Source: Achromobacter dolens
GTDB lineage: Bacteria; Pseudomonadota; Gammaproteobacteria; Burkholderiales; Burkholderiaceae_B
Length of the DNA: 64,000 nucleotides
NCBI RefSeq assembly: GCF_902859745.1
Contig: NZ_CADIJW010000014.1
Span: forward strand, 55,384-119,383
Direction of reading: 5' to 3'
Positions 1-8,869 of the stretch are shown here, in pieces. Each line of letters starts with the position of its first letter. Positions within the stretch are counted from its first letter, which is position 1. The notes beneath the pieces are model-generated. The model worked only from the letters and a program-made list of their open reading frames with translations. It did no database searches and was not told where the DNA came from. Both the position numbers and the translations under genes were made by a program.

Positions 1-570
1 CAGCTCGGCCCGCGAGGCCTCCGCGCGCGGCAGCGATACCACCGGGTCATACAAGCCGTGGGCCAGGAAGATCGGGGTGCGCTGGTTGGCCGGGGCGCGC
101 TCGGCCTCGGCGCTGTCCAGCAGCGGCAGGTAGCCCGACAGGCCCATCATGCCGGCCAGCTTGTCCTGCAGCCGCAGGCCCGTGTGCAGCGTCATGGCGC
201 AGCCCTGCGAGAAGCCCGCCAGCACGATGTTCGAGGTCGGGATGCCGCGGGCGTTCTCGCGCGCGATCAGCTTGTGGATCGCGGCTTCCGAGGCGCGGAT
301 GCCCTTGGCGTCTTCCACCCGCACCAGGTCCATCACCAGGATGTCGTACCAGGAGCGCATCGCCATGCCGTTGTTGATGGTGACGCGCTGCACCGGCGCA
401 TTGGGGAAGACGAAGCGCACGCCCAGGCCGACCGGCAGGTCCAGCTCCGGCACGATGGGCGCGAAGTCGTTGCCGTCGGCGCCCAGGCCGTGCAGCCAGA
501 TCACGGCGTGCGTGGGATTGGAGGCGGTTTCGATCTCGATGCAATCGAGCAGGTCGGTGGGGGCGTTCAT
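1..570 (-). CDS. Carboxylesterase / alpha-beta hydrolase (3' end outside window)
   Basis: This is the N-terminal 190 residues of an esterase of the phospholipase/carboxylesterase family (EstB-like), which hydrolyses short-chain esters in the cytoplasm. The reading frame is open to the left edge, so the C-terminal end with the catalytic His is missing. Visible features are an oxyanion-type HGLGADG near residues 27-33, the nucleophile elbow GFSQG at 119-123 (Ser121), and an HGLYDPVV segment near 171-178 that carries the acidic triad residue. The start at 570 gives MNAPTDLL. The downstream neighbour on the plus strand is not coupled to it; darP starts upstream on the same strand with 15 bp between its stop and this start, so the two may be co-transcribed. 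The family call is firm, the natural substrate unknown. Confidence 0.88.
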   Translation of the reverse strand, partial: MNAPTDLLDCIEIETASNPTHAVIWLHGLGADGNDFAPIVPELDLPVGLGVRFVFPNAPVQRVTINNGMAMRSWYDILVMDLVRVEDAKGIRASEAAIHKLIARENARGIPTSNIVLAGFSQGCAMTLHTGLRLQDKLAGMMGLSGYLPLLDSAEAERAPANQRTPIFLAHGLYDPVVSLPRAEASRAEL

Positions 571-585
571 GGACGGCGGGCGCAA

Positions 586-1134
586 TCAGTGGGTGAGGGT
601 CTTGAGGGCCTGGAACAGGGCGCGATAGTGCTTCTTCTGCGGCTCCTGGCCTTGCAGCAGCACGGCGTTGGCTGCCTTCTCCTTGCGGGCGGCGCGGATC
701 ACCGCGCGTAGCTGCTGCACATCCGCCTGCGGATTGTCGTTCAGCAGCTTGGTCAGGGCGTCGTCGTCGTCGAGCAGCCGGTCGCGCAGGGTTTCCAGGC
801 GGTGCATGGCCGCGGTTTCCTCGCGCGAGCCGTTTTCCCAGACATCGAGCTGGGCGCGGATCTCGTCGGCGGGGGCGTCGCGCATCAGCTTGCCCACGAA
901 GTGGGTCTGGCGGCGCCGGCCTTCGCGGCTGGTGGTGCGCTGCGCCTCGCGGATCGCTTCGTAGAGGCGTTCGGCCAGGGGCAACTGCTTGAGGCGTTCG
1001 GGGGACAGTTCGATCAGTTGCTTGCCCAGGTCCAGCAGCGCGTGCATTTCACGCTTGACCTGGGACTTGCTGGGACGATCGTAGCCGTTCTCGTCGTAGC
1101 CGTCGGAGGATTCTTCTTCGATGTGGGAATTCAT
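586..1134 (-). CDS. darP: Ribosome-associated protein DarP (YjgA, DUF615)
   Basis: A 182-residue basic, helical protein of the DUF615 family. Family members associate with the large ribosomal subunit and assist its late assembly. The sequence starts [10 protein letters not shown], has an acidic N-terminal tail, then the conserved KSQVKREM segment near residue 23 and a long helical region with [11 protein letters not shown] near the middle. The frame could extend upstream to 1233 through a lysine- and glutamate-rich stretch, but that overlaps the divergent pmbA start and does not resemble the family, so 1134 was chosen. darP and pmbA are divergent and share a short region, an arrangement common in betaproteobacteria. 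Confidence 0.88.
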   Translation of the reverse strand: MNSHIEEESSDGYDENGYDRPSKSQVKREMHALLDLGKQLIELSPERLKQLPLAERLYEAIREAQRTTSREGRRRQTHFVGKLMRDAPADEIRAQLDVWENGSREETAAMHRLETLRDRLLDDDDALTKLLNDNPQADVQQLRAVIRAARKEKAANAVLLQGQEPQKKHYRALFQALKTLTH

Positions 1135-1192
1135 GGAAAACTGCGCAATGACAGACTTGGCTATGATAACCGTCTCTGCAAATTGGACAGCA

Positions 1193-2560
1193 ATGGTCAA
1201 ATCCTCCTCCTCCTCCTTGCCGCTGGCGGCCAATCACGCGCGTTTTTCCGAACTCGTCGAGCAAACCCTGGCCTACGCGCGACAGATCGGCGCCTCGGAT
1301 GCCGCGGCCGAAGTCTCCGAAAGCCTGGGCCTGTCGGTGTCGGTGCGCAAGAACGACATCGAGACCGTCGAACAGACCCGTGACCGCTCGCTCGACCTGA
1401 CGGTCTACGCCGGCCAGAGCCGCGGCTCCGCCTCGACCTCCGACTTTTCCGAAGCCGCGCTGCGCCAGACGGTCGAAGCCGCCTGGCACATCGCCCGCCA
1501 CACCGCCGCCGATCCGGCCGCCGGCCTGCCCGACGCCGACCAGTTGGCCACCGAATTCCCCGACCTCGACCTGCATCGCGCCTGGACGGTCTCCACCGAG
1601 GAAGCCGCCGAACTGGCCCTGCGCGCCGAGCGCGCCGCGCGCGAGGTCGATGCCCGCATCACCAATACCGACGGCGCCACGGTCGGCACTTACGAAGGCC
1701 AGTTCGTCATGGGCAACACCCGTGGCTTCCTGGGCGGCTATCCGTATTCGCGCCACAGCCTGTCGGTGGCGCCCATCGCCGGGCGCGGCAACGGCATGCA
1801 GCGCGACTACTGGTACACCTCCGAGCGCGACCCCGCCAAGCTGGCCACGCCCGAGGCCGTCGGCCGCTATGCCGCCGAGCGCACGCTGTCGCGCCTGTCG
1901 GCGCGCCGCATCCGCACCGGCAAGTTCCCGGTCCTGTTCGAGGCGCCGCTGGCGCTCGGCCTGGTCGGCGCCCTGACACAGGCCGCCAATGGCGGCGCGC
2001 TGTACCGCAAGGCCAGCTTCCTGCTCGACGCCCTGGGCAAGCCGATCTTCCCGGAACACATCAACCTGACCGAAGACCCGCACATCCGCGGCGCCATGGG
2101 CAGCTCGCCGTTTGACGACGAAGGCGTGCGCACCCGCAAGCGCAACGTGGTGTCGGCCGGCGTGCTGGAAGGCTACTTCCTGTCCTCCTACACCGCGCGC
2201 AAGCTCGGCATGCAGACCACCGGCAACGCGGGCGGTTCGCACAACCTGGTATTCAGTTCCACGCTGACGCGCCGGGGCGACGACTTCGAAGCCATGCTCA
2301 AGAAGATGGGCACGGGCTTCCTGGTCACCGAGCTGATCGGCCAGGGCGTGAACTACGTGACCGGCGACTACTCGCGCGGCGCATTCGGCTATTGGGTCGA
2401 GAACGGCCAGATCCAGCACGCGGTGCAGGAAGTCACCATCGCCGGCAACCTGTCGGACATGTTCCGCCAGATCGTCGCGGTGGGCGCGGACACCATCTCG
2501 CGCGGCACCAAGACCACCGGCTCGATCCTGATCGAGCAGATGGCGATCGCGGGCACCTGA
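1193..2560 (+). CDS. pmbA: Metalloprotease subunit PmbA (TldE)
   Basis: A 455-residue protein of the TldE/PmbA family, close to the 450 residues of the E. coli protein. TldE pairs with TldD to form a cytoplasmic protease that degrades unfolded peptides and matures microcin B17. The N-terminal domain contains the family segment [12 protein letters not shown], and the C-terminal domain contains [21 protein letters not shown] followed by EVTIAGNL, which is diagnostic for the family. TldE itself lacks the zinc ligands found in TldD, and no HExxxH motif is visible here, as expected. Starts at 1121 and 1148 are also open; 1193 was chosen because the homologous region begins soon after it. tldD is not in this window. 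Confidence 0.9.
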   Translation: MVKSSSSSLPLAANHARFSELVEQTLAYARQIGASDAAAEVSESLGLSVSVRKNDIETVEQTRDRSLDLTVYAGQSRGSASTSDFSEAALRQTVEAAWHIARHTAADPAAGLPDADQLATEFPDLDLHRAWTVSTEEAAELALRAERAAREVDARITNTDGATVGTYEGQFVMGNTRGFLGGYPYSRHSLSVAPIAGRGNGMQRDYWYTSERDPAKLATPEAVGRYAAERTLSRLSARRIRTGKFPVLFEAPLALGLVGALTQAANGGALYRKASFLLDALGKPIFPEHINLTEDPHIRGAMGSSPFDDEGVRTRKRNVVSAGVLEGYFLSSYTARKLGMQTTGNAGGSHNLVFSSTLTRRGDDFEAMLKKMGTGFLVTELIGQGVNYVTGDYSRGAFGYWVENGQIQHAVQEVTIAGNLSDMFRQIVAVGADTISRGTKTTGSILIEQMAIAGT

Positions 2561-2724
2561 TCCCGGGTGCGAGCGCGGCCAGCGCCCGCCTGTGCGGGGC
2601 CTGGCCGGGCCACTCTTTGCAATCCTTGACCGCTCGGGAATTCCTCTAGCCGTCAGCGGCGATGGCACCGTGTAATATCCGGCGGGTATTGCTCAAACTG
2701 GTATCGCTGTAGAGGAGCAAAGAG

Positions 2725-3966
2725 ATGCAACGACGTTCATTCTTGAAGCAGGCCGGCCTGGGCGCCGTGGCGGCGGGGGCGGCGGTCAGCGCTCCCGCCC
2801 TGGCGCAGGATTCCCCCTCGATCAGTTGGCGCCTGGCGTCGGGCTTCCCGGCCGCGCTGGACCTGCGCTTCGGCGCCGGCGAGATTTTCCGCAAGTTCGT
2901 CTCCGAGGCCACCGGCGGCAAGTTCAGCATCAAGCAACTGGCCGATGGCGAGATCGCGCCCGCAGTGGAGCTGATGGACGCGGTCGGCGCCGCCAAGGTC
3001 GAGTGCGCTCACGTCTCTTCGGGCATCTATTTCGCCAAAAACCCCGCCTTCTGCTTCGATTCGGCGGTGCCATTCGGGCTCGACGCGGGCCAGATGAATG
3101 CCTGGATGCTCGAAGGCGACGGCTTGCGCCTGACGCGCGAACTGTTCAAGCCGCAGAAGATCCTCAACTTCCCCCTCGGCAACACCGGTTCGCAGATGGG
3201 CCTGTGGTCCAACCGCGAGATCAAGCGCGCCACCGACCTCAAAGACCTGACCATGCGCGTCGATGGCCTGGCGGCGCAGGTGCTGGCGCATCTGGGCGTG
3301 GTGCCGCAGCAGGCCGGAGCGGCCGCGCAGGCCGGCGACGGGAAGGGCGCCGAAGCCGCCAAACCCGCGGAGGGGGCCAAACCTGCGGAGGAGGCCAAGC
3401 CCGCCGAAGGGGCCAAGCCCACCGAAGGTGCCAAGCCTGCCGAAGGGACGAAGCCTGCCGATGGCGCCAAGCCAGCCGAGGCCGCCGCCAAGACGGGACC
3501 GGACGCCGTGGCCGGGGCCGGCGCCTACGACGATGGCAAGCTGGGCCTGAACAAGGCTGCCAGGTTCTACTACGGCCCCAGTTGGTGGGCCGCCAGCGAG
3601 CAGTTGTCTCTCTATATCAATGAAGAGGCCTGGGCCAAGCTGCCCAAGCACTACCAGGCGGTGGTCGAAGCCGCCGCCTTGGCCGCGCATGCGCGCACCA
3701 CGGCGGCCTATGCCGCCCGCAATCCCGCCGCGCTGGCCCAACTGGTCGCGGCCGGCGCGCAGGTGCGCGCCTTGCCGCGCTCGGTCATGGACGCCGCGTT
3801 CGAGGCGTCCCTGCAGGTCTACAAGGACTTGAGCGAAAAAGACCCGAAGTTCAAGGCGATCCATGACAACTACATGGGTTTTCGCGATAGCGCGATGCCC
3901 TGGTTCCGTCTGACCCGCGGCGCCTACGACCAATACCTGGGCGTGGCGCTGTCGGCCCGCAGTTGA
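2725..3966 (+). CDS. TRAP transporter solute receptor (DctP family) with a hexapeptide-repeat insertion
   Basis: A 413-residue periplasmic receptor related to TakP-type DctP proteins that feed solutes to TRAP permeases. A twin-arginine-like signal (RRSFLK at residues 3-8, ALAQ cleavage near 28) precedes a normal N-terminal lobe. After the segment ending GVVPQQ (residue 196), where relatives carry a short loop with conserved Ile-Tyr and Glu-Trp-Val-Gly ligand-site residues, this protein has about 65 low-complexity residues containing seven KPAEGA-like units (213-254) and then AVAGAGAYDD where relatives usually read a version of DAxEWVGPYDD. The C-terminal lobe resumes with YYGPSWW. No TRAP permease genes are adjacent, so it is an orphan receptor. 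A good ribosome site (gaggag) precedes the ATG. Ligand binding may be altered or lost. Confidence 0.82.
   Translation: MQRRSFLKQAGLGAVAAGAAVSAPALAQDSPSISWRLASGFPAALDLRFGAGEIFRKFVSEATGGKFSIKQLADGEIAPAVELMDAVGAAKVECAHVSSGIYFAKNPAFCFDSAVPFGLDAGQMNAWMLEGDGLRLTRELFKPQKILNFPLGNTGSQMGLWSNREIKRATDLKDLTMRVDGLAAQVLAHLGVVPQQAGAAAQAGDGKGAEAAKPAEGAKPAEEAKPAEGAKPTEGAKPAEGTKPADGAKPAEAAAKTGPDAVAGAGAYDDGKLGLNKAARFYYGPSWWAASEQLSLYINEEAWAKLPKHYQAVVEAAALAAHARTTAAYAARNPAALAQLVAAGAQVRALPRSVMDAAFEASLQVYKDLSEKDPKFKAIHDNYMGFRDSAMPWFRLTRGAYDQYLGVALSARS
3361..3486 (+). repeat. Seven 18-bp coding repeats (KPAEGA units) inside the TRAP receptor gene
   Basis: Seven consecutive 18-bp units encode KPAEGA, KPAEEA, KPAEGA, KPTEGA, KPAEGT, KPADGA and KPAEAA. 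The units differ at third positions, so the array is not brand new, but the in-frame 18-bp period implies it can expand or contract by slippage or recombination without shifting the frame. Confidence 0.9.
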
Positions 3967-3981
3967 TGGCAGGTCCGTGTG

Positions 3982-3996
3982 CCGAATGGCATTCGG
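3982..3996. promoter_or_regulatory. Perfect inverted repeat CCGAATG-G-CATTCGG upstream of livK
   Basis: A 15-bp palindrome-like element (7-bp arms, 1-bp spacer) lies 15 bp after the TRAP receptor stop in the 257-bp gap before livK. A GGCATTCG half-like sequence recurs near 4073. The gap is richer in A and T than its surroundings and should hold the livK promoter. The repeat could be an operator or part of a weak terminator; there is no T run directly after it. Confidence 0.35.
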
Positions 3997-4223
3997 TAGG
4001 AGGTGGGGTTTTCGCTGATAACCCCGTGTTTTTTACAAAAAAATGGGCGGTTTTACGCCTTTTGTTGAACGGCATTCGAGTTTCGGCCTGATACAAAGGA
4101 GTAATATCCCGGGTCTTGACGCGCAAACGTGACGCCTTCAGGCGCCATTGGACGTCAATCCGGCGGGAACATCCTGGCCTGGATAACCAACATTCCGAGA
4201 CAGACTTTAAGGTGGTATCAACC

Positions 4224-5378
4224 ATGCAATCCAAGACCAAGAAGCTGCTGGCCGCGCTGATCGCCGCCGGCATCGTCCCGGCTGCCCATGCGGCCGACCT
4301 CAAGCTGGGCGTGGCTGAAGCCCTGTCCGGCGGCGCCGCCCAGTACGGCGCGTCGATCCGCAACGGCTTCCAGCTCGCGGCCGACGAGATCAACGCCGCG
4401 GGCGGGATCAATGGCAACAAGATCGTGCTGGTGGTCGAGGACGAGCAGGGCAAGAAAGAAGAAGCCATCAACGTCTTCAAGAAGCTGATCTTCAAGGACA
4501 ACGTCCTGATGGTGTTCGGCCCGACGCTGTCGAACTCGGCCCAGGCCGCCGACCCGATCGCCCAGGCCGCCAAGACGGTCGCCTTCGGCACCTCCAACAC
4601 CGCCGACGGCATCACTTCCATCGGCAACTACGTGTTCCGCAACTCGGTCACCGAAGCCGACGTGCTGCCCGCCACCATCTCCACCGTCAAGGCCAAGACC
4701 GGCCTGAAGAACGTGGCCGTGCTGTACGGCAACGACGACGTCTTCACCAAGAGCGGCTACGACAACTTCAAGAAGGCCCTGGAAGACCAGAAGATCCCGG
4801 TCACCACGACCGAAACGTTCGCCAAGGGCGACGTCGACTTCAAGGCCCAACTGACCAAGATCAAGGGCACCAACCCCGACGCCATCGTGCTGTCGGCGCT
4901 GCTGGCCGAAGGCGCCCCGATCATGGTGCAGGCCCGCCAACTGGGCATCAACGTGCCCGTCATCGGCGGCAACGGCATGAACTCGGTCAAGATCTTCGAC
5001 CTGGCCCCCGGCGGCGCGTCGAACAACCTGTGGATCGGCAGCCCGTGGTCGATCGAGAACAAGGCCCCCGAGAACGTCAAGTTCATCGACGCCTACAAGG
5101 CCAAGTTCAACGGCGCGCCCGACCAGTTCGCCGCGCAGTCGTACGACGCCATGTACATCGTCGCCCAGGCCCTGAAGAACACCAAGATCACCGGCGAACT
5201 GGCCAAGGACCGCGCCGCCCTGCGTGACGCGCTGCCCTCGGTGCAATGGACCGGCGCCACCGGCGCCTTCAAGTTCCGCCAGGCCACCGACCGCGCCGGC
5301 AAGCCCGCCGGCTACGACGCCGACCAGGCGCCGATCGTCAGCGTGACCAAGGACGGCAAGTACGTCATCGAGAAGTAA
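4224..5378 (+). CDS. livK: Branched-chain amino-acid ABC transporter, periplasmic binding protein
   Basis: A 384-residue type I periplasmic binding protein of the Leu/Ile/Val-binding family. The signal peptide MQSKTKKLLAALIAAG ends with PAAHA near residue 24; the mature protein begins ADLKLGVAEALSG. The characteristic QYGASIRNGFQLAADEINAAGG follows. The start at 4224 was chosen because it is the only one that gives a signal peptide; the frame is open upstream to 4116. It is the first gene of livKHMGF and is separated from livH by a strong terminator and two hairpins, which probably make the receptor more abundant than the membrane parts. Substrate is likely branched-chain or another hydrophobic amino acid; the exact ligand cannot be read from sequence. 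Confidence 0.9.
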   Translation: MQSKTKKLLAALIAAGIVPAAHAADLKLGVAEALSGGAAQYGASIRNGFQLAADEINAAGGINGNKIVLVVEDEQGKKEEAINVFKKLIFKDNVLMVFGPTLSNSAQAADPIAQAAKTVAFGTSNTADGITSIGNYVFRNSVTEADVLPATISTVKAKTGLKNVAVLYGNDDVFTKSGYDNFKKALEDQKIPVTTTETFAKGDVDFKAQLTKIKGTNPDAIVLSALLAEGAPIMVQARQLGINVPVIGGNGMNSVKIFDLAPGGASNNLWIGSPWSIENKAPENVKFIDAYKAKFNGAPDQFAAQSYDAMYIVAQALKNTKITGELAKDRAALRDALPSVQWTGATGAFKFRQATDRAGKPAGYDADQAPIVSVTKDGKYVIEK

Positions 5379-5405
5379 GCAATCCGCATCCCCGCGCGGG
5401 GGGAT

Positions 5406-5450
5406 GCGCCTTGCGGACCGCGGCTGGCCGCGGTCCGCAAGGCGCTTTTT
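5406..5450 (+). terminator. Strong intrinsic terminator after livK
   Basis: A perfect 18-bp stem (5406-5423 with 5428-5445), 4-nt loop CTGG, followed by five T. It should end or strongly reduce transcription from the livK promoter before livH. Confidence 0.88.
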
Positions 5451-5490
5451 ATCGTAGGACTCCCCAGGAATAGAACGGCTCTCTCAGGGC

Positions 5491-5606
5491 GGCAGGTCCA
5501 CGCAATGCGCGGCGTGGAAGGCCTTACACAGGCCTGCCCCGGGTCCCGAAGCCGAGCCTGGCGAGCGGCAAGTCCACGCGGGGGGCGCGGCGTGGGGGCT
5601 CTTTTT
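5491..5606 (+). repeat. Two related hairpin elements between livK and livH
   Basis: Two similar stretches, 5491-5523 and 5567-5601, both begin GGCA(A/G)GTCCACGC and each folds as CCACGC...GCGTGG. The second is followed by a run of T at 5601-5606, so it resembles a second terminator or an attenuator in front of livH, whose ATG is at 5628. Confidence 0.5.
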
Positions 5607-5627
5607 TGATTTGGAATATGTCCCATC

Positions 5628-6509
5628 ATGTTGGAACAACAATTCGTTAACGCCTTGTCGCTGGGCTGTGTGTACGCACTGTTCGCGCTGGGCTTCACGC
5701 TGGTATTCGGCGTGCTCGGGGTGATCAACCTCGCGCATGGCGCCGTCTTCATGGTGGGGGCCTACGCGGCGCTCTCCGTGGTGCAGCATTTCGGCCTGCC
5801 CCTGTGGGCGGCGCTGATGGTGGCATTTTTCGTCGCCGGCTTCACCGGGGTCATCATCGACTACCTGGTGCTCAAGCCGCTGCGCAAGCGTAATGCTCCC
5901 CACCTGATCCCCATGATCGCCACGATCGGCGTGGGCATCATCCTGAACAATGGCGCGCAAGGCATCTTCGGCGCCAGCAACCTGCGCTTCCCGCACGGCA
6001 CCGTGCCCGAGGAAGTCATCGAGATCGCCGGCCTGCACCTGACCGTGATCGAACTTGGCATCATCTTCCTGTCGTTCGCGCTGATGGCCCTGCTGATGTT
6101 CGTGATGCGTCGCACGCAGTTCGGCCGCGCCCTGCGCGCCATTGCCGAATCGCCCAAGGCCGCCTGGCTGCTGGGCATCAACGTCGAAAAGCTCTTCATC
6201 ACCACCTCGTTCGCCGCCGCCGCTTTGGGCGGTGTCGCGGGCGTGCTGATCGGCCTGTACTCGAACGCGCTGTTCCCGCTGATGGGCCAGCCGATGCTGC
6301 ACAAGGGCATCGCGGTCATCATCCTGGGCGGCATGGGCGACATTCGTGGCGCCATGCTGGGCGGGCTGTTCCTGGGCTTCGCGGAAGTGCTGTCGGTGGC
6401 CTACATCGGCTCCACCATGCGCGACGCGGTGGCATTCGGCCTGCTGTTCCTGATCCTGCTGGTGCGCCCGCAAGGTCTGTTCGGCAAAGTGGTTCAACGC
6501 AAGGCTTGA
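5628..6509 (+). CDS. livH: Branched-chain amino-acid ABC transporter permease LivH
   Basis: A 293-residue inner-membrane permease of the LivH type with about eight hydrophobic segments. The family signature ALGFTLVFGVLGVINLAHGA lies near residues 20-40, and AIAESPKAAWLLGINVEKL near 165-185 is the cytoplasmic loop that contacts the ATPase. It forms the translocation pore with LivM. livM starts 2 bp after this stop, so the two are translated from one message. No promoter other than read-through past the hairpins upstream was recognised. Confidence 0.92.
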   Translation: MLEQQFVNALSLGCVYALFALGFTLVFGVLGVINLAHGAVFMVGAYAALSVVQHFGLPLWAALMVAFFVAGFTGVIIDYLVLKPLRKRNAPHLIPMIATIGVGIILNNGAQGIFGASNLRFPHGTVPEEVIEIAGLHLTVIELGIIFLSFALMALLMFVMRRTQFGRALRAIAESPKAAWLLGINVEKLFITTSFAAAALGGVAGVLIGLYSNALFPLMGQPMLHKGIAVIILGGMGDIRGAMLGGLFLGFAEVLSVAYIGSTMRDAVAFGLLFLILLVRPQGLFGKVVQRKA

Positions 6510-6511
6510 GT

Positions 6512-7378
6512 ATGAGCGGATTCGAAAACTTCTGGGCCATCTATGGCAACCTGGTGCTGACGCTCGGCACCAACGCCCTGCTGGCCCTCTCCATCTGGCT
6601 GACGCTTGCCTGCGGCATGCTGGCCATGGCCAATGCGGCCTTCATGGGCATCGGCGCCTACGCGGCGGCGTTGCTCACCATGAACTACGACGTCTCGTTC
6701 CCGGTCGCGCTGGCCGGCGGCATGGCGGCGCCGGCCCTGGTGGCGGCGTTGATCGGCTTGCCGACCTTGCGGCTGTCAGGGGTCTACCTCGCCATGGCCA
6801 CGCTGGGCTTTGGCGAAGTGGTGCGGGTGACGGTGCTGAACACCGAGTCGATCACCGGCGGCGCGCTGGGCCTGAACGGCATTCCGCAACTGACGCAGTG
6901 GTGGCACGTCATCCTGGCGGTCGTCATCGTGCTGTTCGTGCTGTGGCGAGTGCGCGCCTCCAAGATCGGACGCGCCTTCGAGGCCATCCGCGGCGACGAG
7001 ACCGCGGCCGGCCTGATGGGCATCGACGTGCGCGCCAACAAGATGCTGGCCTTCGTGGCGGGCGCCATGATCGCCGGCCTGGCCGGCGCGCTCAATGCGC
7101 ACCTGACCTTCTTCATCGGCCCCAACGAATACGGCTTCGACCGTGGCGTGGAAATCCTGACGATGGCCATCCTGGGCGGTATCGGCGGCCTGGCCGGCCC
7201 CGTGCTGGGCAGCTTCATCATCACCGTGCTGCCGGAGTTGCTGCGCGGCTTCGCGGATTTCCGCCTGGTCATCAACGGAGTGATCCTGGTGGTGATTGTG
7301 CTGTTCCTGCCGCAAGGCATCTGGGATCCGGCGCGCTTCAAGCGCTGGATGCGTCAAGGAGGCAAGCGCCATGCTTGA
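6512..7378 (+). CDS. livM: Branched-chain amino-acid ABC transporter permease LivM
   Basis: A 288-residue partner permease of LivH. It has multiple membrane segments, the family segment LPTLRLSGVYLAMATLGFGEV near residue 85, and the ATPase-contact loop AIRGDETAAGLMGIDV near residue 160. A TTG codon at 6506 inside the livH stop region is possible, but the ATG at 6512 gives the usual MSGFENF start. Its last 8 bp overlap livG, indicating translational coupling. Confidence 0.91.
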   Translation: MSGFENFWAIYGNLVLTLGTNALLALSIWLTLACGMLAMANAAFMGIGAYAAALLTMNYDVSFPVALAGGMAAPALVAALIGLPTLRLSGVYLAMATLGFGEVVRVTVLNTESITGGALGLNGIPQLTQWWHVILAVVIVLFVLWRVRASKIGRAFEAIRGDETAAGLMGIDVRANKMLAFVAGAMIAGLAGALNAHLTFFIGPNEYGFDRGVEILTMAILGGIGGLAGPVLGSFIITVLPELLRGFADFRLVINGVILVVIVLFLPQGIWDPARFKRWMRQGGKRHA

Positions 7379-8159
7379 GCTGACCTCCGTTTCCAAGAGC
7401 TTCGGCGGCCTGCACGTGCTGCATGACGTCAGCCTGTCGGTGCCCGAAGGCGCGATCTTCGGCCTGATCGGACCCAACGGCGCCGGCAAGACCACGGTGT
7501 TCAACCTGATCACCGGGCTGCTGCCGCCCAGCGGCGGCGGCATCGCCTTCAATGGCGAGAGCCTGCTGCGTCGCAAGCCGCATGCCATCACCCGCATGGG
7601 CATCGCCCGCACCTTCCAGAACATCCGTCTCTTCAAGGAGATGACGCTGCTGGAAAACGTGGTGGTGGGCGCCTACCGCCACATGAACTACGGCTTTCCC
7701 AGTCTCTTGCTGGGCCTGCCGGGCTACCGCGAGCATGAAAAGCGCGCCCGCGAGCGCGCCCACGAGCTGCTGACGTGGATGCGCCTGGATCACAAGGCCA
7801 ACGACCTGGCCGACAACCTGTCGTACGGCGAGCAGCGCCGCCTGGAGCTGGCGCGCGCGCTGGCCACTGAGCCCAAGCTGCTGCTGCTGGACGAGCCGGT
7901 CGCTGGCATGAACACCGGCGAGCGCGCCGAGCTGATGCGCGAGATCCTGGCGATCCGCGACCGCGGCTACACCATCCTCATGATCGAGCACGACATGCGC
8001 TTCGTGATGGGGCTGTGCGAACGCATCGCGGTGCTGAACTTCGGCAAGATCATCGCTTGCGGCGGGCCTGAAGAGATCCGCAACAACGAGCAGGTCATCG
8101 AGGCCTACCTGGGCCGCGAGGACGACGACGATACCGACAACGCGGAGGCCGCACAATGA
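7371..8159 (+). CDS. livG: Branched-chain amino-acid ABC transporter ATPase LivG
   Basis: A 262-residue ABC ATPase. Walker A GPNGAGKT is at residues 34-41, the signature is LSYGEQRRLE, and Walker B is LLLLDEPVAGM, whose Met-Asn-Thr continuation is typical of LivG. It powers the LivHM pore together with LivF. The ATG at 7371 lies inside the end of livM, and the stop overlaps livF by 4 bp (ATGA). The C-terminal tail is acidic (EDDDDTDN). Confidence 0.93.
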   Translation: MLELTSVSKSFGGLHVLHDVSLSVPEGAIFGLIGPNGAGKTTVFNLITGLLPPSGGGIAFNGESLLRRKPHAITRMGIARTFQNIRLFKEMTLLENVVVGAYRHMNYGFPSLLLGLPGYREHEKRARERAHELLTWMRLDHKANDLADNLSYGEQRRLELARALATEPKLLLLDEPVAGMNTGERAELMREILAIRDRGYTILMIEHDMRFVMGLCERIAVLNFGKIIACGGPEEIRNNEQVIEAYLGREDDDDTDNAEAAQ

Positions 8160-8869
8160 GCAGCGCAATGCTGGAAGTCCGCGGACTCGAGGTCAACTAC
8201 GGCCACATCGAAGCCGTCCGCGGCATCGACCTGGACCTGGAAGCCAAGGAAATCACCGCCCTGGTCGGCGCCAACGGCGCCGGCAAGTCGACCACGCTGC
8301 TGGCGCTGTCGGGCCTGCTGCCCAAGGCGCGCGGCAAGATCCTGTTCGAAGGCGAGGACGTCACCAACCTGGCGCCGCACCAACTGGTGGCGCGCGGCAT
8401 CGTCCAGGTGCCGGAAGGCCGGGCCATCCTCACCACCATGACCGTGCTGGAGAACCTCGAGCTGGGCGCCTACCGCCGCGGCCTGAAGAACATCGACTCG
8501 GACCTGGAATACGTCTTCAACCTGTTCCCGCGCCTGAAAGAGCGAATCACCGGCATCGCCGGCAACCTCTCCGGCGGCGAACAGCAGATGCTGGCGATCG
8601 GCCGCGCCCTGATGGCCAAGCCGCGCTTGCTGCTGCTGGACGAGCCGTCGATGGGCCTGGCGCCGATCGTGGTGCAGGAAATCTTCCGCTCGCTGCGGGC
8701 CATCAACGCCGACGGCCTGACCCTGTTCCTGGTCGAGCAGAACGTGCGCCAGGCGCTCAAGATCGCCCAGCACGGCTATGTGCTGGAGAACGGCGCCATG
8801 GCGCTGTCGGGCACCGGCCGCGGCCTGCTCGGCCATCCGCGGGTGCTGGAAGCCTACCTGGGCGCCTGA
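8156..8869 (+). CDS. livF: Branched-chain amino-acid ABC transporter ATPase LivF
   Basis: A 237-residue ABC ATPase, the second nucleotide-binding subunit of the Liv transporter. Walker A GANGAGKST spans about residues 38-46, the signature is LSGGEQQMLA, and Walker B is LLLLDEPSMGLAP, the form typical of LivF. It overlaps livG by ATGA and is the last gene of the operon. No clear hairpin terminator was seen directly downstream. Confidence 0.93.
   Translation: MSSAMLEVRGLEVNYGHIEAVRGIDLDLEAKEITALVGANGAGKSTTLLALSGLLPKARGKILFEGEDVTNLAPHQLVARGIVQVPEGRAILTTMTVLENLELGAYRRGLKNIDSDLEYVFNLFPRLKERITGIAGNLSGGEQQMLAIGRALMAKPRLLLLDEPSMGLAPIVVQEIFRSLRAINADGLTLFLVEQNVRQALKIAQHGYVLENGAMALSGTGRGLLGHPRVLEAYLGA

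Noticed and set aside
1135-1233. N-terminal extension of DarP
   Set aside because: It overlaps the divergent pmbA start, is rich in Glu and Lys by frame accident, and the family begins near MNSHIEE.
3361-3486. CRISPR-like array
   Set aside because: The 18-bp units are directly adjacent, in frame and coding, with no spacers.
2737-3933. Long minus-strand frame opposite the TRAP receptor
   Set aside because: It is a GC-rich antisense shadow; the plus strand has a signal peptide, ribosome site and family match.
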